Positions 1-11,092 of a stretch of DNA of 64,000 bases are shown one piece after another. Origin of the DNA: Catenulispora acidiphila DSM 44928 (lineage in GTDB: Bacteria; Actinomycetota; Actinomycetes; Streptomycetales; Catenulisporaceae); contig NC_013131.1 of the NCBI RefSeq assembly GCF_000024025.1, positions 6,448,001-6,512,000 on the forward strand, in the 5' to 3' direction. The position numbers were made by a program, and so were the translations under genes. The stretch's first letter is position 1, and each line of letters begins with the position of its first letter. The notes beneath the pieces are model-generated. The model ran no database searches and was not told the origin of the DNA. It saw only the letters and a program-made list of their open reading frames with translations.

Positions 1-615
1 GGCGACCTGGGCAAGCAGGACGCGGCGCGCGCCAAGCAGCTGCTGGACCAGGCGGGCTGGACCAGCACCGACGGCGGCAAGACCCGCACGAAGAACGGCA
101 AGCCGCTGAACCTGCGCTTCGTCATCAACGCCACCAGCGACTCCAACAAGCAGCTGGCGGAGATCGTGCAGAACCAGCTGGCGGCGATCGGCGTGCAGAT
201 CACGATCGTCCCGGTGCCCGGCGACGACTACTACACGAAGTACGTCAACGTCGGCGACTTCGACATCGCGCAGGTCGTCTTCGGCGGCAACGCCTATCCG
301 CTGAGCACCGCGCAGCCGGAGTTCGCCAACCCGACCACCGGCTCGGACGGCACGCTGAACATCCAGCAGAACTACGGCCGCATCGGCGACCCGGCGATCG
401 ACACGCTGTTCACCGAGGCGCTGAGCTCGCTGGACCGCACCAAGGCGGAGTCCTACGCGAACCAGGCGGACGCGGCGATCTGGAAGCTGGACACGGTCGT
501 GCCGCTGTTCCAGCGCCCGCAGATCGTGGCGACGAACACGAAGCTGGCGAACTACGGCGCGCCGGGCGTGCAGGACACGATCTACGAGAACCTGGGCTTC
601 GTGAGCGGGAGTTGA
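1..615 (+). CDS. ABC transporter substrate-binding protein, family 5 (C-terminal part)
   Basis: The frame is open from the first base of the window, so the N-terminus lies outside. The visible 204 residues resemble the C-terminal lobe of oligopeptide/dipeptide-binding lipoproteins (SBP family 5): a segment with KQLLDQAGW near the start, then LRFVINATSDSN and an IQNQLAAIGVQITIVPV-like stretch typical of the lobe that closes on peptide ligand. The protein would be anchored outside the membrane and deliver substrate to a permease pair. No permease or ATPase gene follows; the next gene is on the opposite strand, so any partner genes lie upstream of the window. The substrate cannot be told from this part. 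The stop is TGA at 613-615. Confidence 0.85.
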   Translation, partial: GDLGKQDAARAKQLLDQAGWTSTDGGKTRTKNGKPLNLRFVINATSDSNKQLAEIVQNQLAAIGVQITIVPVPGDDYYTKYVNVGDFDIAQVVFGGNAYPLSTAQPEFANPTTGSDGTLNIQQNYGRIGDPAIDTLFTEALSSLDRTKAESYANQADAAIWKLDTVVPLFQRPQIVATNTKLANYGAPGVQDTIYENLGFVSGS

Positions 616-642
616 GTGCTGGAGTTCGGCGCCACTAGCGGG

Positions 643-1392
643 TCACCGGTTCGGCCGGTGGCCCGCTTGCGTCCGGGTGATGAAGACGTACTCCTTCCCC
701 ATCCGGTCCGGAGCCTCGCGCACGTCGACGATCTCGAAGCCGCACGCGGCCAAACTCGCCTCCACTTCCTCGCGGTCGCGGAAGCGCAGGGTGGACTCCG
801 AACGCAGGACGGAGCCGTCGGGGAATCGATAAGCGCCGCGGAAGTACACATACGGCAGGTCGACCCTGAGTTCTTCTCTTCGCTCCTCTACGATGCCGAC
901 GCCCGGAACCTCGCGCACCACAGGCGCGCTGTCGACCGTCCACTCCTCCCACGCGCGCCGCTCGGGACGCCGGGTCTCGAAGACGAAGTGCCCGCCGGGG
1001 CGCAGGGCGGCGGCGATGGCGCGCAGGGTTCCGGTCCAGTCCTCGTCGGTGAGGAAGACCTGCGCGACGTTGCCGGTCATCAGCGCGATGTCGGCGTGCA
1101 AGGACGGGAGCGCGGTGGCGTCGCCCTCGATCCAGGTGACGGCGTCCGCGTGCGGCTTGGCGCGCGCGACGGCGAGCGAGGCGGCGGCCGGGTCGACGCC
1201 GGCGACGGCGTGCCCCAGCGCGGCGAGCCGGACGGCGAGGTTGCCGGTGCCGCAGCCGACATCCACGACGGAAGCCCTCCCACCAGCGAACTCGGCCGTG
1301 ATCGCGACGTAGGCGTCCAGGTCGGCGCGGTCGCCGTCGAAGGTGTCGTAGATCTCTGCGAGGCGGGGGTGGGCGAAGATCGCATCGGGCAT
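643..1392 (-). CDS. class I SAM-dependent methyltransferase
   Basis: This 249-residue protein carries the SAM-binding motif VDVGCGTGNLAVRLA near residue 40, the acidic residue at the end of strand 2 (AGVDPA), and a later LRPGGHFVFETR motif, all standard for methyltransferase fold 11/25 proteins. It also has a C-terminal beta-rich part that may shape the acceptor site. The acceptor is unknown. I chose ATG at 1392 because the fold begins right after it; the same frame stays open for a further 660 bases upstream, but that stretch lies antisense to the next gene. It is divergent from the pentapeptide-repeat gene, with 67 bases between them. It is a single gene with no obvious operon partner. Confidence 0.85.
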   Translation of the reverse strand: MPDAIFAHPRLAEIYDTFDGDRADLDAYVAITAEFAGGRASVVDVGCGTGNLAVRLAALGHAVAGVDPAAASLAVARAKPHADAVTWIEGDATALPSLHADIALMTGNVAQVFLTDEDWTGTLRAIAAALRPGGHFVFETRRPERRAWEEWTVDSAPVVREVPGVGIVEERREELRVDLPYVYFRGAYRFPDGSVLRSESTLRFRDREEVEASLAACGFEIVDVREAPDRMGKEYVFITRTQAGHRPNR

Positions 1393-1459
1393 GTCCGCGA
1401 CGCTACGCGCTCGGCGGGGCGCTCCGGAAGCCTGCGGCGGGGTCGCCCGGTCGGCCACA

Positions 1460-2125
1460 ATGATCAGCATGCCATCTTCACAACCGATCCCGCCGGCCCG
1501 CCCCGACCTGCCGCCCTTAGCCGAGCTGGCGCCGTTGGACTCCCGGGTGCGCGACGAGGGCCAGTACGAATACCAGCGAGTCTCGGAGGTGAGCTGGGAC
1601 GACGTCTTCGCCAGCCACGCCCGGTTCAGCCAGTGCCTGCTGGCCGAGGTGACGGTGGTCGGCGGGGAATGGAGCAAGACCACGTTCGCCGACGTCCGCC
1701 TGGAGGATTCGCGGCTGCTCGGACCGGACCTGTCGGCCTCGCACTGGCGGGACACCGAACTGGTCCGCGGCATCGCCTCCGGCGTGCAGTGGCACGACGC
1801 GGACGTGCGGCGCGTGCACTTCGACCAGGTGAAGCTGGACGCGGTGAACTTCCGCGGCGCCGCCCTGACCGACGTGGTGTTCACCGACTGCCTGTTGCGC
1901 GAGGCCGATTTCGGCGGCGCCAAGCTGACGCGCGTGCGCTTCCCGGGCTGCACCTTCGAAGAGGCCGACTTCAGCCGCGCCAAGCTCGCCGACGTGGATC
2001 TGCGCGGTGCGCGCCTGCACTTCAAGGCCGGGCTGGACGCGTTGCGCGGCGCCACGATCGACGGCGGTCAGCTGGTCGAGCTCGCGCCGGCGATCGCGGC
2101 GCATCTGGGACTGCGGATCGGGTGA
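1460..2125 (+). CDS. pentapeptide-repeat protein
   Basis: The 221-residue product contains degenerate A(D/N)LXX repeats through about residues 60-190, for example VNFRGAALTDVVF, ADFGGAKLTRVRF and ADFSRAKLADVDLRGARL, which should fold as a right-handed quadrilateral beta-helix. The family includes gyrase-protecting Qnr proteins, but many members have no known function, and nothing here proves a gyrase role. The N-terminal 30 residues are Pro-rich and unstructured-looking. Start ATG at 1460 is taken; ATG at 1469 in the same frame is equally possible, and neither has a strong ribosome-binding site. It is divergent from the methyltransferase gene and is followed by a short hexamer repeat. Confidence 0.8.
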   Translation: MISMPSSQPIPPARPDLPPLAELAPLDSRVRDEGQYEYQRVSEVSWDDVFASHARFSQCLLAEVTVVGGEWSKTTFADVRLEDSRLLGPDLSASHWRDTELVRGIASGVQWHDADVRRVHFDQVKLDAVNFRGAALTDVVFTDCLLREADFGGAKLTRVRFPGCTFEEADFSRAKLADVDLRGARLHFKAGLDALRGATIDGGQLVELAPAIAAHLGLRIG

Positions 2126-2162
2126 GGGATCGGTGCTGGCGCAGATCGGTGCCAGCGCACGC

Positions 2163-2199
<37 letters not shown>

Positions 2200-2204
2200 C
2201 GCGC

Positions 2205-3029
2205 CTAATTCTCCTTCACCCGGAAATAGAACGGCGCGACCTCGTCGAACCCGACCCGGCCGTACAACCGCATAGCGCCCGCGTTCTCGTGCTCGACCTG
2301 CAAGTACATCCGCGGCGCGTCGTTCACCGCGGCCCAGTCCGCCAACGCGGCGAGCACCGCGCCGGCCGCTCCCTTGCCGCGCGCCTCGGGGCGGGTCGCC
2401 ATGCTGAACACGCCTGCCCAGCCGGCGTCGGCGACCGCGCGTCCGACCGCGATCGTCTCGGCGCCGAGTTCCACGCTGGCGTACGCGGCGCGGCCCTCGA
2501 CGCGTTGCAGCAATCGCCACTGCGGATCGGGGTCTCCGCCGACCACGCTGTTCCAGGCTTCGAACCATTCGCGCGTCGGCTGATCGTCGAGGCGTATCCG
2601 CAGCGCGTCGGCGCGCGGTGCGAGTGCCACCACCTCGGAGGTCATCGCCGTCTGGAGCGAAACAGAGGCCTGACGTTCATAGCCGCGCGTTTCCAGGACC
2701 GCGTCCAAGTCCGGGTGCACGGCGCCGGGCGTCATCTGGAGCAGCGTCGGGATATCGCGCTGCGCTGTGTAGTGCTCGGCTGCCGCGATCAGGCCTTCGA
2801 GCTCGGCTCGGGAGTGGACCGCGTTGTTGTGCGGCAACACCGAGCCGATCCACCATGAGCACCCCGGCGCGTGCCGCAGCCACCAGCCACCGATCCGCTC
2901 CGCGAACTCGGCGGGCACCGCTCGCGCCGCACGCTCCTGAAGCTCGGCCTCCAGACCCAGACTCACCCGCGCCACGCCTTCCCCTTCGCGATGCCCGATC
3001 GGCGACACCCGATCAGTGACGCCCACCAT
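2205..3029 (-). CDS. GNAT-family N-acetyltransferase
   Basis: A 274-residue two-part acetyltransferase. The C-terminal GNAT domain (about residues 180-274) shows the acetyl-CoA pyrophosphate loop MATRPEARGKGAAGAVLAAL and the following YLQVEHENAGAMRLYGRVGF, the usual motif A/B pair. The N-terminal half has Trp-rich segments (GGWWLRHAPGCSWW) seen in a group of actinobacterial GNAT proteins. The acceptor is unknown. ATG at 3029 was chosen because family similarity starts soon after it, and it leaves an 83-base divergent promoter region before the oxidoreductase gene; longer in-frame starts would run into that gene. The end is TAG at 2205-2207. Confidence 0.85.
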   Translation of the reverse strand: MVGVTDRVSPIGHREGEGVARVSLGLEAELQERAARAVPAEFAERIGGWWLRHAPGCSWWIGSVLPHNNAVHSRAELEGLIAAAEHYTAQRDIPTLLQMTPGAVHPDLDAVLETRGYERQASVSLQTAMTSEVVALAPRADALRIRLDDQPTREWFEAWNSVVGGDPDPQWRLLQRVEGRAAYASVELGAETIAVGRAVADAGWAGVFSMATRPEARGKGAAGAVLAALADWAAVNDAPRMYLQVEHENAGAMRLYGRVGFDEVAPFYFRVKEN

Positions 3030-3111
3030 AGTGCCGGAGCGGACATTTCCTCGGCGGCGTCCGCGGCGGGACAATGGCCGAGCCGAACCACCGAGGCAAA
3101 GGAGCCCGCAC

Positions 3112-5403
<2,292 letters not shown>

Positions 5404-5480
5404 GGGTGCTGCGGGGCGGGGCTGCGCCGGGGCGGGGCGGGCGTCAGTGTTCTGGTGTCGCCGTCCCCCGCATGCCGAAA

Positions 5481-5510
5481 GCCCCGTCTCCCTGGTGAGA
5501 GAGTCGGGGC
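5481..5510 (-). terminator. hairpin after rbpA
   Basis: GCCCCG at 5481-5486 pairs with CGGGGC at 5505-5510, extended by CTC/GAG after one mismatch. On the minus strand it is followed by TTTCGG. It lies about 20 bases past the rbpA stop codon. Confidence 0.6.
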
Positions 5511-5532
5511 GACAGCGCGTGCGGCACGGTCC

Positions 5533-5868
5533 TCAGAGCTGGCCGCGCAGCTTGGCGAGGGCCTCGGCCAGGATCTGGTCGCCGTCCTCGGCCGAACGGC
5601 GCTCGCGGACGTACGCCAGGTGGGTCTTGTAGGGCTCGGTACGCGAGCGCGCCGGCGGGTTGTCCTTGTCCGGGCCCGCGGGGAAGCCGCAGCGGGGGCA
5701 GTCCCAGGTGTCGGGAATCTGCGCGTCGCTGGCGAAGGAGGGCTTGGTCTCGTGCTTGTTCACGCACCAGAAAGAGACGAACACCCGAGGGGCGCTCTCG
5801 CCGCGCTCGGCCTCCCCCATCGGTCCCGCACCGACGCGGCTGCCTCGGATCGCGTTTCCACTTGCCAC
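5533..5868 (-). CDS. rbpA: RNA polymerase-binding protein RbpA
   Basis: 111 residues, matching the actinobacterial RbpA family from end to end: an IRGSR(V)GAGPMGE N-terminal tail, the core domain FWCVNKHETKPSFASDAQIP followed by WDCPRCGFPAG with four zinc-ligand-type cysteines, and the C-terminal basic linker plus sigma-interacting helix THLAYVRERRSAEDG. RbpA binds RNA polymerase and the principal sigma factor and stabilises open promoter complexes. The start is GTG at 5868, with GGGAG at the right distance; MASGNAIRGS is the known family start. In related genomes I expect this gene close to secG; here it is separated from it by about 7.4 kb. It is transcribed alone from a likely promoter at 5949-5977. 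Confidence 0.95.
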   Translation of the reverse strand: MASGNAIRGSRVGAGPMGEAERGESAPRVFVSFWCVNKHETKPSFASDAQIPDTWDCPRCGFPAGPDKDNPPARSRTEPYKTHLAYVRERRSAEDGDQILAEALAKLRGQL

Positions 5869-5948
5869 TGTCTGGTCTCCCTTGGGTTCCGATCTACACG
5901 CCCCGCCGCCCCAGGGAGCCCGAGCGCCCGTGAAGATGCGGTGCAGAC

Positions 5949-5977
5949 AGTGTAGGCATGTGCTGATGCACGATTCA
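5949..5977 (-). promoter_or_regulatory. probable rbpA promoter
   Basis: Read on the minus strand there is TGAATC (5972-5977), 17 bases, then TACACT (5949-5954), about 80 bases ahead of the rbpA start. The -10 is good, the -35 only fair. An inverted TGCTGA/TCAGCA pair overlaps the -35. Confidence 0.45.
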
Positions 5978-6379
5978 GCAGGACCAGCCGGAAATCGCCG
6001 CCTTGGCGCTGCGATAAACGGACAAATAGGGGCGGAAGTCAGGCTTTCGTTATCGAAGCGCGACAGCCCCACCACCGGCCCCAACCCCCACCCACCGCAC
6101 CCCCACACCCAAAAAACCGAGCAAGCACAACAGATTCCGGCCACAAGCCGCGCGCCACCGAACACACTCCGCGAGCGGCACCGGAAGGCGCAACAGCACC
6201 GACCGATCCGGCCCACACCGGACCGGACCGAATGCACTAGCGATGCATAATCGAGAACTCGCGCCACACGATCAGCACCGCGCATCGAGCCCGAGCGATG
6301 CCGGATCGAGACCTGTGACCGCGGAGGCACGAGCTGCGACTGGCAACACGCACTCAAGGCCTACGACAGCCGATCCGCG
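5978..6379. other. intergenic region, no gene seen
   Basis: Roughly 400 bases upstream of rbpA with an unusually A-rich and C-rich composition (runs such as CCCACACCCAAAAAACC). No open frame with codon use like the neighbours and no RNA gene was recognised. Confidence 0.5.
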
Positions 6380-6720
6380 CTCCGGACTGCCGACCTGTTG
6401 CTGAGACCTGCGACCGGCAAGCAGCACCCCGCGACGGCTGACCGAAGCCCCGCGACCAGCGAGCTACAAAACCACGACACCGACCTCAGCCCAGCGACCA
6501 GCGACCAGCGACCAGAAAGCCACGATCACCGACTCCCGGGCGAGGCTCGCCGCAGCCGATCCACACCCCGGACCGCCGACCTGCGCCCGAAATCCGCGAC
6601 CGCCGGCCCGTGCCCGAGACCGGCGACCGCCGATTCGCGCCCCGCGGCTGTCAGCCCGCACCCGAGTCTCGCAACAGCCGGCCCGCCAGCCCTTCAGCCG
6701 CACCGGCACCCGTCCCGCAC
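6380..6720. repeat. degenerate low-complexity repeat tract
   Basis: This stretch is built from imperfect units around GCGACC, for example GCGACCA repeated in tandem at 6492-6515, and longer CGACCGCCG / CGCGACC blocks towards 6700. It ends at the stop of the response-regulator gene. Open frames across it on both strands are by-products of the repeats and lack credible starts. Confidence 0.5.
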
Positions 6721-6722
6721 CC

Positions 6723-7454
6723 TCACCCCACCGCCGAATACCGGTGCTCCGGCCGCCCCGTCGTCCCGTAGCGCAGTTGCAGCCGCACCACGCCGTGGCG
6801 TGTCAGGTAGCTGAGATAGCGTTGGGCGGTTGGGCGGGAGATGCCTACGCGTTCGGCTACCTCGGATGCGGATATGTCGCCGGGGGCTGCGCGGACTGCG
6901 CTGCGGACCAGTTCGAGGGTGGGTGCTGAGTGGCCTTTGGCGGGGAGGGTGGGGAGGGCTGGTTGACCTCGGAGGAGGCCGAAGAGTTCGTCGACGTCGG
7001 CTTGGTCGGCGTCGGCGGTGTTCAGGGTTTGCATGCGGCGGCGGAGGTCGAGGTAGGAGGTCAGTTTTTCGGCCATGGCCGGGTAGCCGAAGGGTTTGAC
7101 CAGGTAGTGGACGGCGCCGAGCTGCATTGCGGTGCGGACTGTGCTGACGTCGCGGGCTGCGGTGATCACCATGAAGTCTGGGTGCGGGCCTGATGCGGCG
7201 GATTCGGGGGCTTCCAGGAGTTTGCGGATCACGGTGAGGCCGTCGCCGTCGGGGAGGTAGACGTCCATCAGGACCAGGTCGGGGCGGATGGCGGCGACCA
7301 GGTGGAGGGCTTGGGCCGCGGAGTGGGCTTGGCCGGCGACGGTGAAGCCGGGGATGCGGTCGACGTAGGCGGCGTGGATTTTGGCGACGCGGTAGTCGTC
7401 GTCGACGACCAGGACGGTGACCGGCGCGGTGGCGCGCGAGGGGGCGGTGCTCAT
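6723..7454 (-). CDS. response regulator, CitB/DctR type
   Basis: 243 residues. The receiver domain (about 12-130) has VLVVDDDYRVA, the phospho-acceptor Asp in DLVLMDVYLPD and the conserved Lys in YLVKPFGYPA. The C-terminal part ends with a winged-helix-like HTH (SASEVAERVGISRPTAQRYLSYL), the arrangement of the CitB/DpiA/DcuR family that works with CitA/DcuS sensors. ATG at 7454 overlaps the kinase stop by four bases (ATGA), so the two are translationally coupled. It probably controls the divergent ABC importer 1.8 kb away, which is inference from position. The C-terminus ends at the edge of the repeat tract. Confidence 0.93.
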   Translation of the reverse strand: MSTAPSRATAPVTVLVVDDDYRVAKIHAAYVDRIPGFTVAGQAHSAAQALHLVAAIRPDLVLMDVYLPDGDGLTVIRKLLEAPESAASGPHPDFMVITAARDVSTVRTAMQLGAVHYLVKPFGYPAMAEKLTSYLDLRRRMQTLNTADADQADVDELFGLLRGQPALPTLPAKGHSAPTLELVRSAVRAAPGDISASEVAERVGISRPTAQRYLSYLTRHGVVRLQLRYGTTGRPEHRYSAVG

Positions 7455-9100
7455 CGGGGTCTGGTGCCTCCTCCGGTGCTCAGCAGCGCCGCGCGCTCCG
7501 CGGCGGTTTCGGGGCGCTGGTCGGGCAGCCGGACGGTGAACACCGCGCCGGGGCCCTCGGTCGCGGCGATGGTACCGCCGAGGCGCTGCACCAGCCGGTG
7601 GACCAGGGCCAGACCGAGACCTCTTCGCATCGATCCCGTGGCCGGCTTGGTGGTGAAGCCGTCGGTGAAGACGTGCTCGGCGGCGCCGGCGGGGATGCCG
7701 GGTCCGTTGTCGGCGACGCGGACGGTGATCCCGTCGTCGTCCTCGACGATCGCGACCAGGACCCGGCCGGGCTTGCCCGGATCGACGCCGGGTCCGGACA
7801 CCGCGTCGAAGGCGTTGTCGATCAGGTTGCCCAGGACCGTGGTCAGCGCCTGCACCTTGTCCGGGGTGTCGCCGAGCCAGGTGTCCTCGGTCAGCTCCAG
7901 CTCCACGCCGCGCTCGCCGGCGACCGCGGCCTTGGCCAGGATCAGCCCGACCAGTACCGAGGGGGCGATCCGCGCGCGCACCGAGTCGGCGAACTCCGCC
8001 TCGGCGCCGGACAGGTCGGTGAGGTATTGCAGCGCCTCCTCCGGCTCCCCCAGCTCCAGCAGGCCGGCGACGGTGTGCATGCGGTTGGAGAACTCGTGCT
8101 GCTGGGCCCGCAGCGCGTCGGTGAGGCTGGTGACGCTGTCCAACTCGCGCAGCAGTCCGGACAGCTCGGTGCGGTCCCGCAGGGTCACCACCGCGCCGTG
8201 CGGCTTGCCGGCCAGCGTCACCGGCATGCGGTTCACCGTCAAGCAGTACTCGTCGGTCAGCACCACCTGGTCCTTGCCCTCGATCTCGCCGGAGAGCAGG
8301 TCCCGCAGCCGCCCGGCGGGGACCACGTCCGCCAGGTGGCCGCCGACGCCGCCGAACATCGGCAGGCCCAGCAGCCGCCGCGCCTCGTCGTTGACCATGG
8401 TGACCCGGCCGGCGCGGTCGAAGGCGATCATGCCCTCGCGGATGCCGTGCAGCACCGCCTCGCGCTCCTGCAGCAGCTTGGCGATCTCGTCGAGTTCCAG
8501 GCCGAAGGTGCGCTTCTTCAGGCGGCGGGCCAGCACGTAGGAGGCCAGCGCGCCGACCGCGAGCGCGGCGCCGAACCAGGCCGCGTACACCGGGAGCTGG
8601 CCGATGAAGACCGAGGTGACCGAGGCGACGCGGCGGCCGACCGAGACCTCGCCGATCTGGTCGCCGAGCGGGCTGTACAGCGGGACCCGGCCGTTCACCG
8701 ACTCCCCGACGCTGCCCGGGTCGAAGCGCACGTCGGGCTTGGTGACCAGGGGTTCCTCGATCGGCCGGCCGATCAGCGCGGCCTTGGGGTGGGTGTGGCG
8801 GATCCGGTGCTCGTCGACGATGACCACGTAGTCGGTCCGGGTGTCGCGCTGGAGCCGCGCGGCGATGCTCTGCAGCGTCCCGTCGCAGGAGATCGACGGG
8901 AACGCGATGCAGCTCTTGACCTCCGGGGTGTCGGCCACGGTCTGCGCGATCTGCAACGCCTCGTCCATGTACTGCCGGTCGACCTGCCGCCGCTCCTGCA
9001 CGGCGAACAGCCCGAAGCCCACCAGCACCACCGCCAGCAGGATCGACACCTGGCTGACGAAGATCTGGCTGCTGAGCCGTCGTCCCGATCCGCGTCGCAT
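7451..9100 (-). CDS. sensor histidine kinase, CitA/DcuS type
   Basis: About 549 residues from ATG 9100; the frame is open to a GTG-type start at 9166 that would add 22 residues. It has an N-terminal membrane helix, an extracytoplasmic PAS-like sensor (residues about 40-160) with the family segment TDYVVIVDEHRIRHTHPKAA and two Cys that could form a disulfide, a second membrane helix, a cytoplasmic PAS, the phospho-acceptor region QQHEFSNRMHTVAGLLE, and ATPase boxes NLIDNAFDAV, DNGPGIP and GLGLALV. Family members sense citrate or C4-dicarboxylates at the cell surface. It is coupled to the response regulator and divergent from the ABC importer. The actual ligand is unknown. Confidence 0.93.
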   Translation of the reverse strand: MRRGSGRRLSSQIFVSQVSILLAVVLVGFGLFAVQERRQVDRQYMDEALQIAQTVADTPEVKSCIAFPSISCDGTLQSIAARLQRDTRTDYVVIVDEHRIRHTHPKAALIGRPIEEPLVTKPDVRFDPGSVGESVNGRVPLYSPLGDQIGEVSVGRRVASVTSVFIGQLPVYAAWFGAALAVGALASYVLARRLKKRTFGLELDEIAKLLQEREAVLHGIREGMIAFDRAGRVTMVNDEARRLLGLPMFGGVGGHLADVVPAGRLRDLLSGEIEGKDQVVLTDEYCLTVNRMPVTLAGKPHGAVVTLRDRTELSGLLRELDSVTSLTDALRAQQHEFSNRMHTVAGLLELGEPEEALQYLTDLSGAEAEFADSVRARIAPSVLVGLILAKAAVAGERGVELELTEDTWLGDTPDKVQALTTVLGNLIDNAFDAVSGPGVDPGKPGRVLVAIVEDDDGITVRVADNGPGIPAGAAEHVFTDGFTTKPATGSMRRGLGLALVHRLVQRLGGTIAATEGPGAVFTVRLPDQRPETAAERAALLSTGGGTRPR

Positions 9101-9299
9101 ATCTGCCGATTGTCTGCTGTTCACGCAGCTGAGGACAAGGGCCGGACCGCTGAGCAAAACGCACACAACCGCGAGTAACGCGGCAAACGCGGGTTGCGCA
9201 CGAAACCGCGACGTAACCCGGCGGCCGCGCCTAGTTTCGCCTCACCCCGCCACCGACGCGGCGGAGGGCACCAGGCAAGCAGCAAGGGAGACCGATGCC

Positions 9300-10103
9300 A
9301 TGGCAGGCACCGCGATCGAGATCACAGACGTCACCAAACGGTTCCTCACGCCCAAGGGCGAGGTGTTCACCGCGATCCGGGATGTGTCGTTCACCGTCGA
9401 ACCGGGCCAGTTCTGCGCGGTGGTCGGACCGACCGGCTGCGGCAAGTCCACGGCGCTGTCGCTGGTCTCGGGTCTGGACCAGCCCAGCGAGGGCTCGGTC
9501 TGGGTGGACGGCAGGCAGGTCGAGGGGATCACCGACGGCGTCGGGTTCATGTTCCAGGCCGACGCGCTGCTGCCGTGGAAGACGGTGCTGCAGAACGTCG
9601 CGCTCGGCCTGATCTTCCGCCGGGTCGGCAAGAAGGAGGCGGTCGAGCGGGCCCGCGACTGGATTCGCCGGGTCGGCCTGGCCGGCTTCGAGGACCGCTA
9701 CCCGCACCAGCTCTCCGGCGGCATGCGCAAGCGCGTGGCGATGGCCGCGGCGTGGATCACCGAGCCGCGGGTGCTGCTGATGGACGAGCCGTTCGGCGCC
9801 CTGGACGTGCAGACCAAGGCGATCATGTCCACCGAGCTGATGCGGCTGTGGGAGGGCTCGCGGCCCTCGGTCCTGTTCATCACGCACGACCTGGAGGAGG
9901 CCATCGCGCTGGCCGACCGGGTGGTGGTGATGACCTCCTCCCCCGGCGGCGTGAAGGAGGTCTTCGACATCGACATCCCGCGGCCGCGCGGCTCGGTGCA
10001 GGAGATCCGCTTCGGCAGCCGCTTCCTGGAACTGCACCACGAGATCTGGGCCACGCTGCGCGACGAGGTCGAGCGCGCCTACGCCCGCACGGCAGGAGTC
10101 TGA
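9300..10103 (+). CDS. ABC importer ATP-binding protein, NitT/TauT type
   Basis: 267 residues with Walker A GPTGCGKST, Q-loop FMFQADALLPW, signature LSGGMRKRVAMA, Walker B VLLMDEPFGALD and the H-loop THDLEEAI. The FQ-x-D-x-LLPW and PFGALD-x-QT signatures are those of the nitrate/sulfonate/taurine (SsuB/TauB) class. ATG at 9300 follows GGGAG with nine bases of spacing; a nearer ATG at 9295 is in another frame. It is the first gene of a three-gene operon (ATPase, permease, binding lipoprotein) that ends at a strong terminator. Confidence 0.95.
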   Translation: MAGTAIEITDVTKRFLTPKGEVFTAIRDVSFTVEPGQFCAVVGPTGCGKSTALSLVSGLDQPSEGSVWVDGRQVEGITDGVGFMFQADALLPWKTVLQNVALGLIFRRVGKKEAVERARDWIRRVGLAGFEDRYPHQLSGGMRKRVAMAAAWITEPRVLLMDEPFGALDVQTKAIMSTELMRLWEGSRPSVLFITHDLEEAIALADRVVVMTSSPGGVKEVFDIDIPRPRGSVQEIRFGSRFLELHHEIWATLRDEVERAYARTAGV

Positions 10104-10106
10104 TTC

Positions 10107-11015
10107 ATGAGCGAGGCCATCCTCTCCCCCACTGACACCAACGCTGACACTGACACCGACACCGTCGCCGCCGGCCAGCAGCGGCTGGACGAGCGCACGC
10201 GGCGGGCGACCGTCGCCTTCCGCCGCCGCAAGCAGCAGATCTGGGGCGCCCGGGCGCTGCTCGCGGTGGTCGTCATCGGCGGCTGGCAGTGGTTCACCGC
10301 GGCCGGCTGGGTCGACAAGTTCTTCTACGCCCAGCCCTCCGGCATCTGGAACCGGCTGTGGGACTACTTCCAGAACGGCACCGAGTTCGGCTCCTACCCG
10401 GCGCAGATCGAGACCACGATGCAGGAGGCGCTGTACGGCTTCCTGATCGGCACCGGCGTCGGCGTGGTGCTGGGCGTCGCGCTGGGGATGAACCGGTTCC
10501 TGGCCGAGGTGCTGGATCCGTACATCAAGATCGTGAACGCCGTCCCGCGCATCGTGCTCGGCTCGATCTTCATCGTCGCCTTCGGCGTCGGGATGGCGCC
10601 GAAGGTGCTGCTGGCCGCGGTGCTGGTGTTCTTCATCGTGTTCTTCAACGCCTTCCAGGGCGTGCGCGAGGTGGACCGCAACGTGCTGAACAACGCCAAG
10701 GTGCTGGGCGCCAGCCGGTGGCACACGATCCGGCATGTGATCATCCCCTCGGCCCTGACCTGGATCATCGCCTCCCTGCACAGCGCGTTCGGCTTCGCCA
10801 TCGTCGGCGCGGTCGTCGGCGAGGTGCTGGGCGCGCAGAAGGGCCTGGGCCTGCTGATCAAGTCGGCGCAGGGCAACTTCGACCCCTACGGCGTGTTCGC
10901 GAACATGTTCGTGATCGCCGCCCTGGTGCTGATCGTCGAGTTCGTCATCGAACGCGTCGAGCGCCGGCTGCTGGCGTGGCGGCCGAAGGTCCAGTCCGAG
11001 ACCGTCCTGGTCTGA
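10107..11015 (+). CDS. ABC importer permease, NitT/TauT type
   Basis: 302 residues with about six membrane helices and the permease-ATPase coupling loop around LGASRWHTIRHVIIPSAL (EAA-like motif). It belongs to the SsuC/TauC BPD-type permeases. The N-terminal cytoplasmic tail of about 45 residues is unusual: it starts with a run of Asp-Thr repeats coded by a GACACC hexamer repeat, then a basic stretch. The start ATG at 10107 is only three bases after the ATPase stop and its ribosome-binding site GCAGGAG lies inside that gene, so the two are coupled. It would form the channel for the substrate captured by the following lipoprotein. Confidence 0.94.
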   Translation: MSEAILSPTDTNADTDTDTVAAGQQRLDERTRRATVAFRRRKQQIWGARALLAVVVIGGWQWFTAAGWVDKFFYAQPSGIWNRLWDYFQNGTEFGSYPAQIETTMQEALYGFLIGTGVGVVLGVALGMNRFLAEVLDPYIKIVNAVPRIVLGSIFIVAFGVGMAPKVLLAAVLVFFIVFFNAFQGVREVDRNVLNNAKVLGASRWHTIRHVIIPSALTWIIASLHSAFGFAIVGAVVGEVLGAQKGLGLLIKSAQGNFDPYGVFANMFVIAALVLIVEFVIERVERRLLAWRPKVQSETVLV

Positions 11016-11054
11016 TCCGCCCCGGCGCGGTCGGTCCTGGTCTGATCCGCCCCG
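11004..11054 (+). repeat. 21-bp direct duplication across the permease stop
   Basis: Bases 11004-11024 and 11034-11054 are identical 21-base copies, 30 bases apart. The first contains the last codons and the TGA of the permease gene, so the second is a duplicated gene end lying in the gap before the lipoprotein gene. Confidence 0.85.
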
Positions 11055-11092
11055 CTCCCCCTCCCCTCACCCCGTCCGAAAGGCGATCCCTG

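Noticed and set aside
6464-6709. 81-codon minus-strand ORF downstream of the response regulator
   Set aside because: It lies fully in the drifted repeat tract and has no ribosome-binding site or family resemblance.
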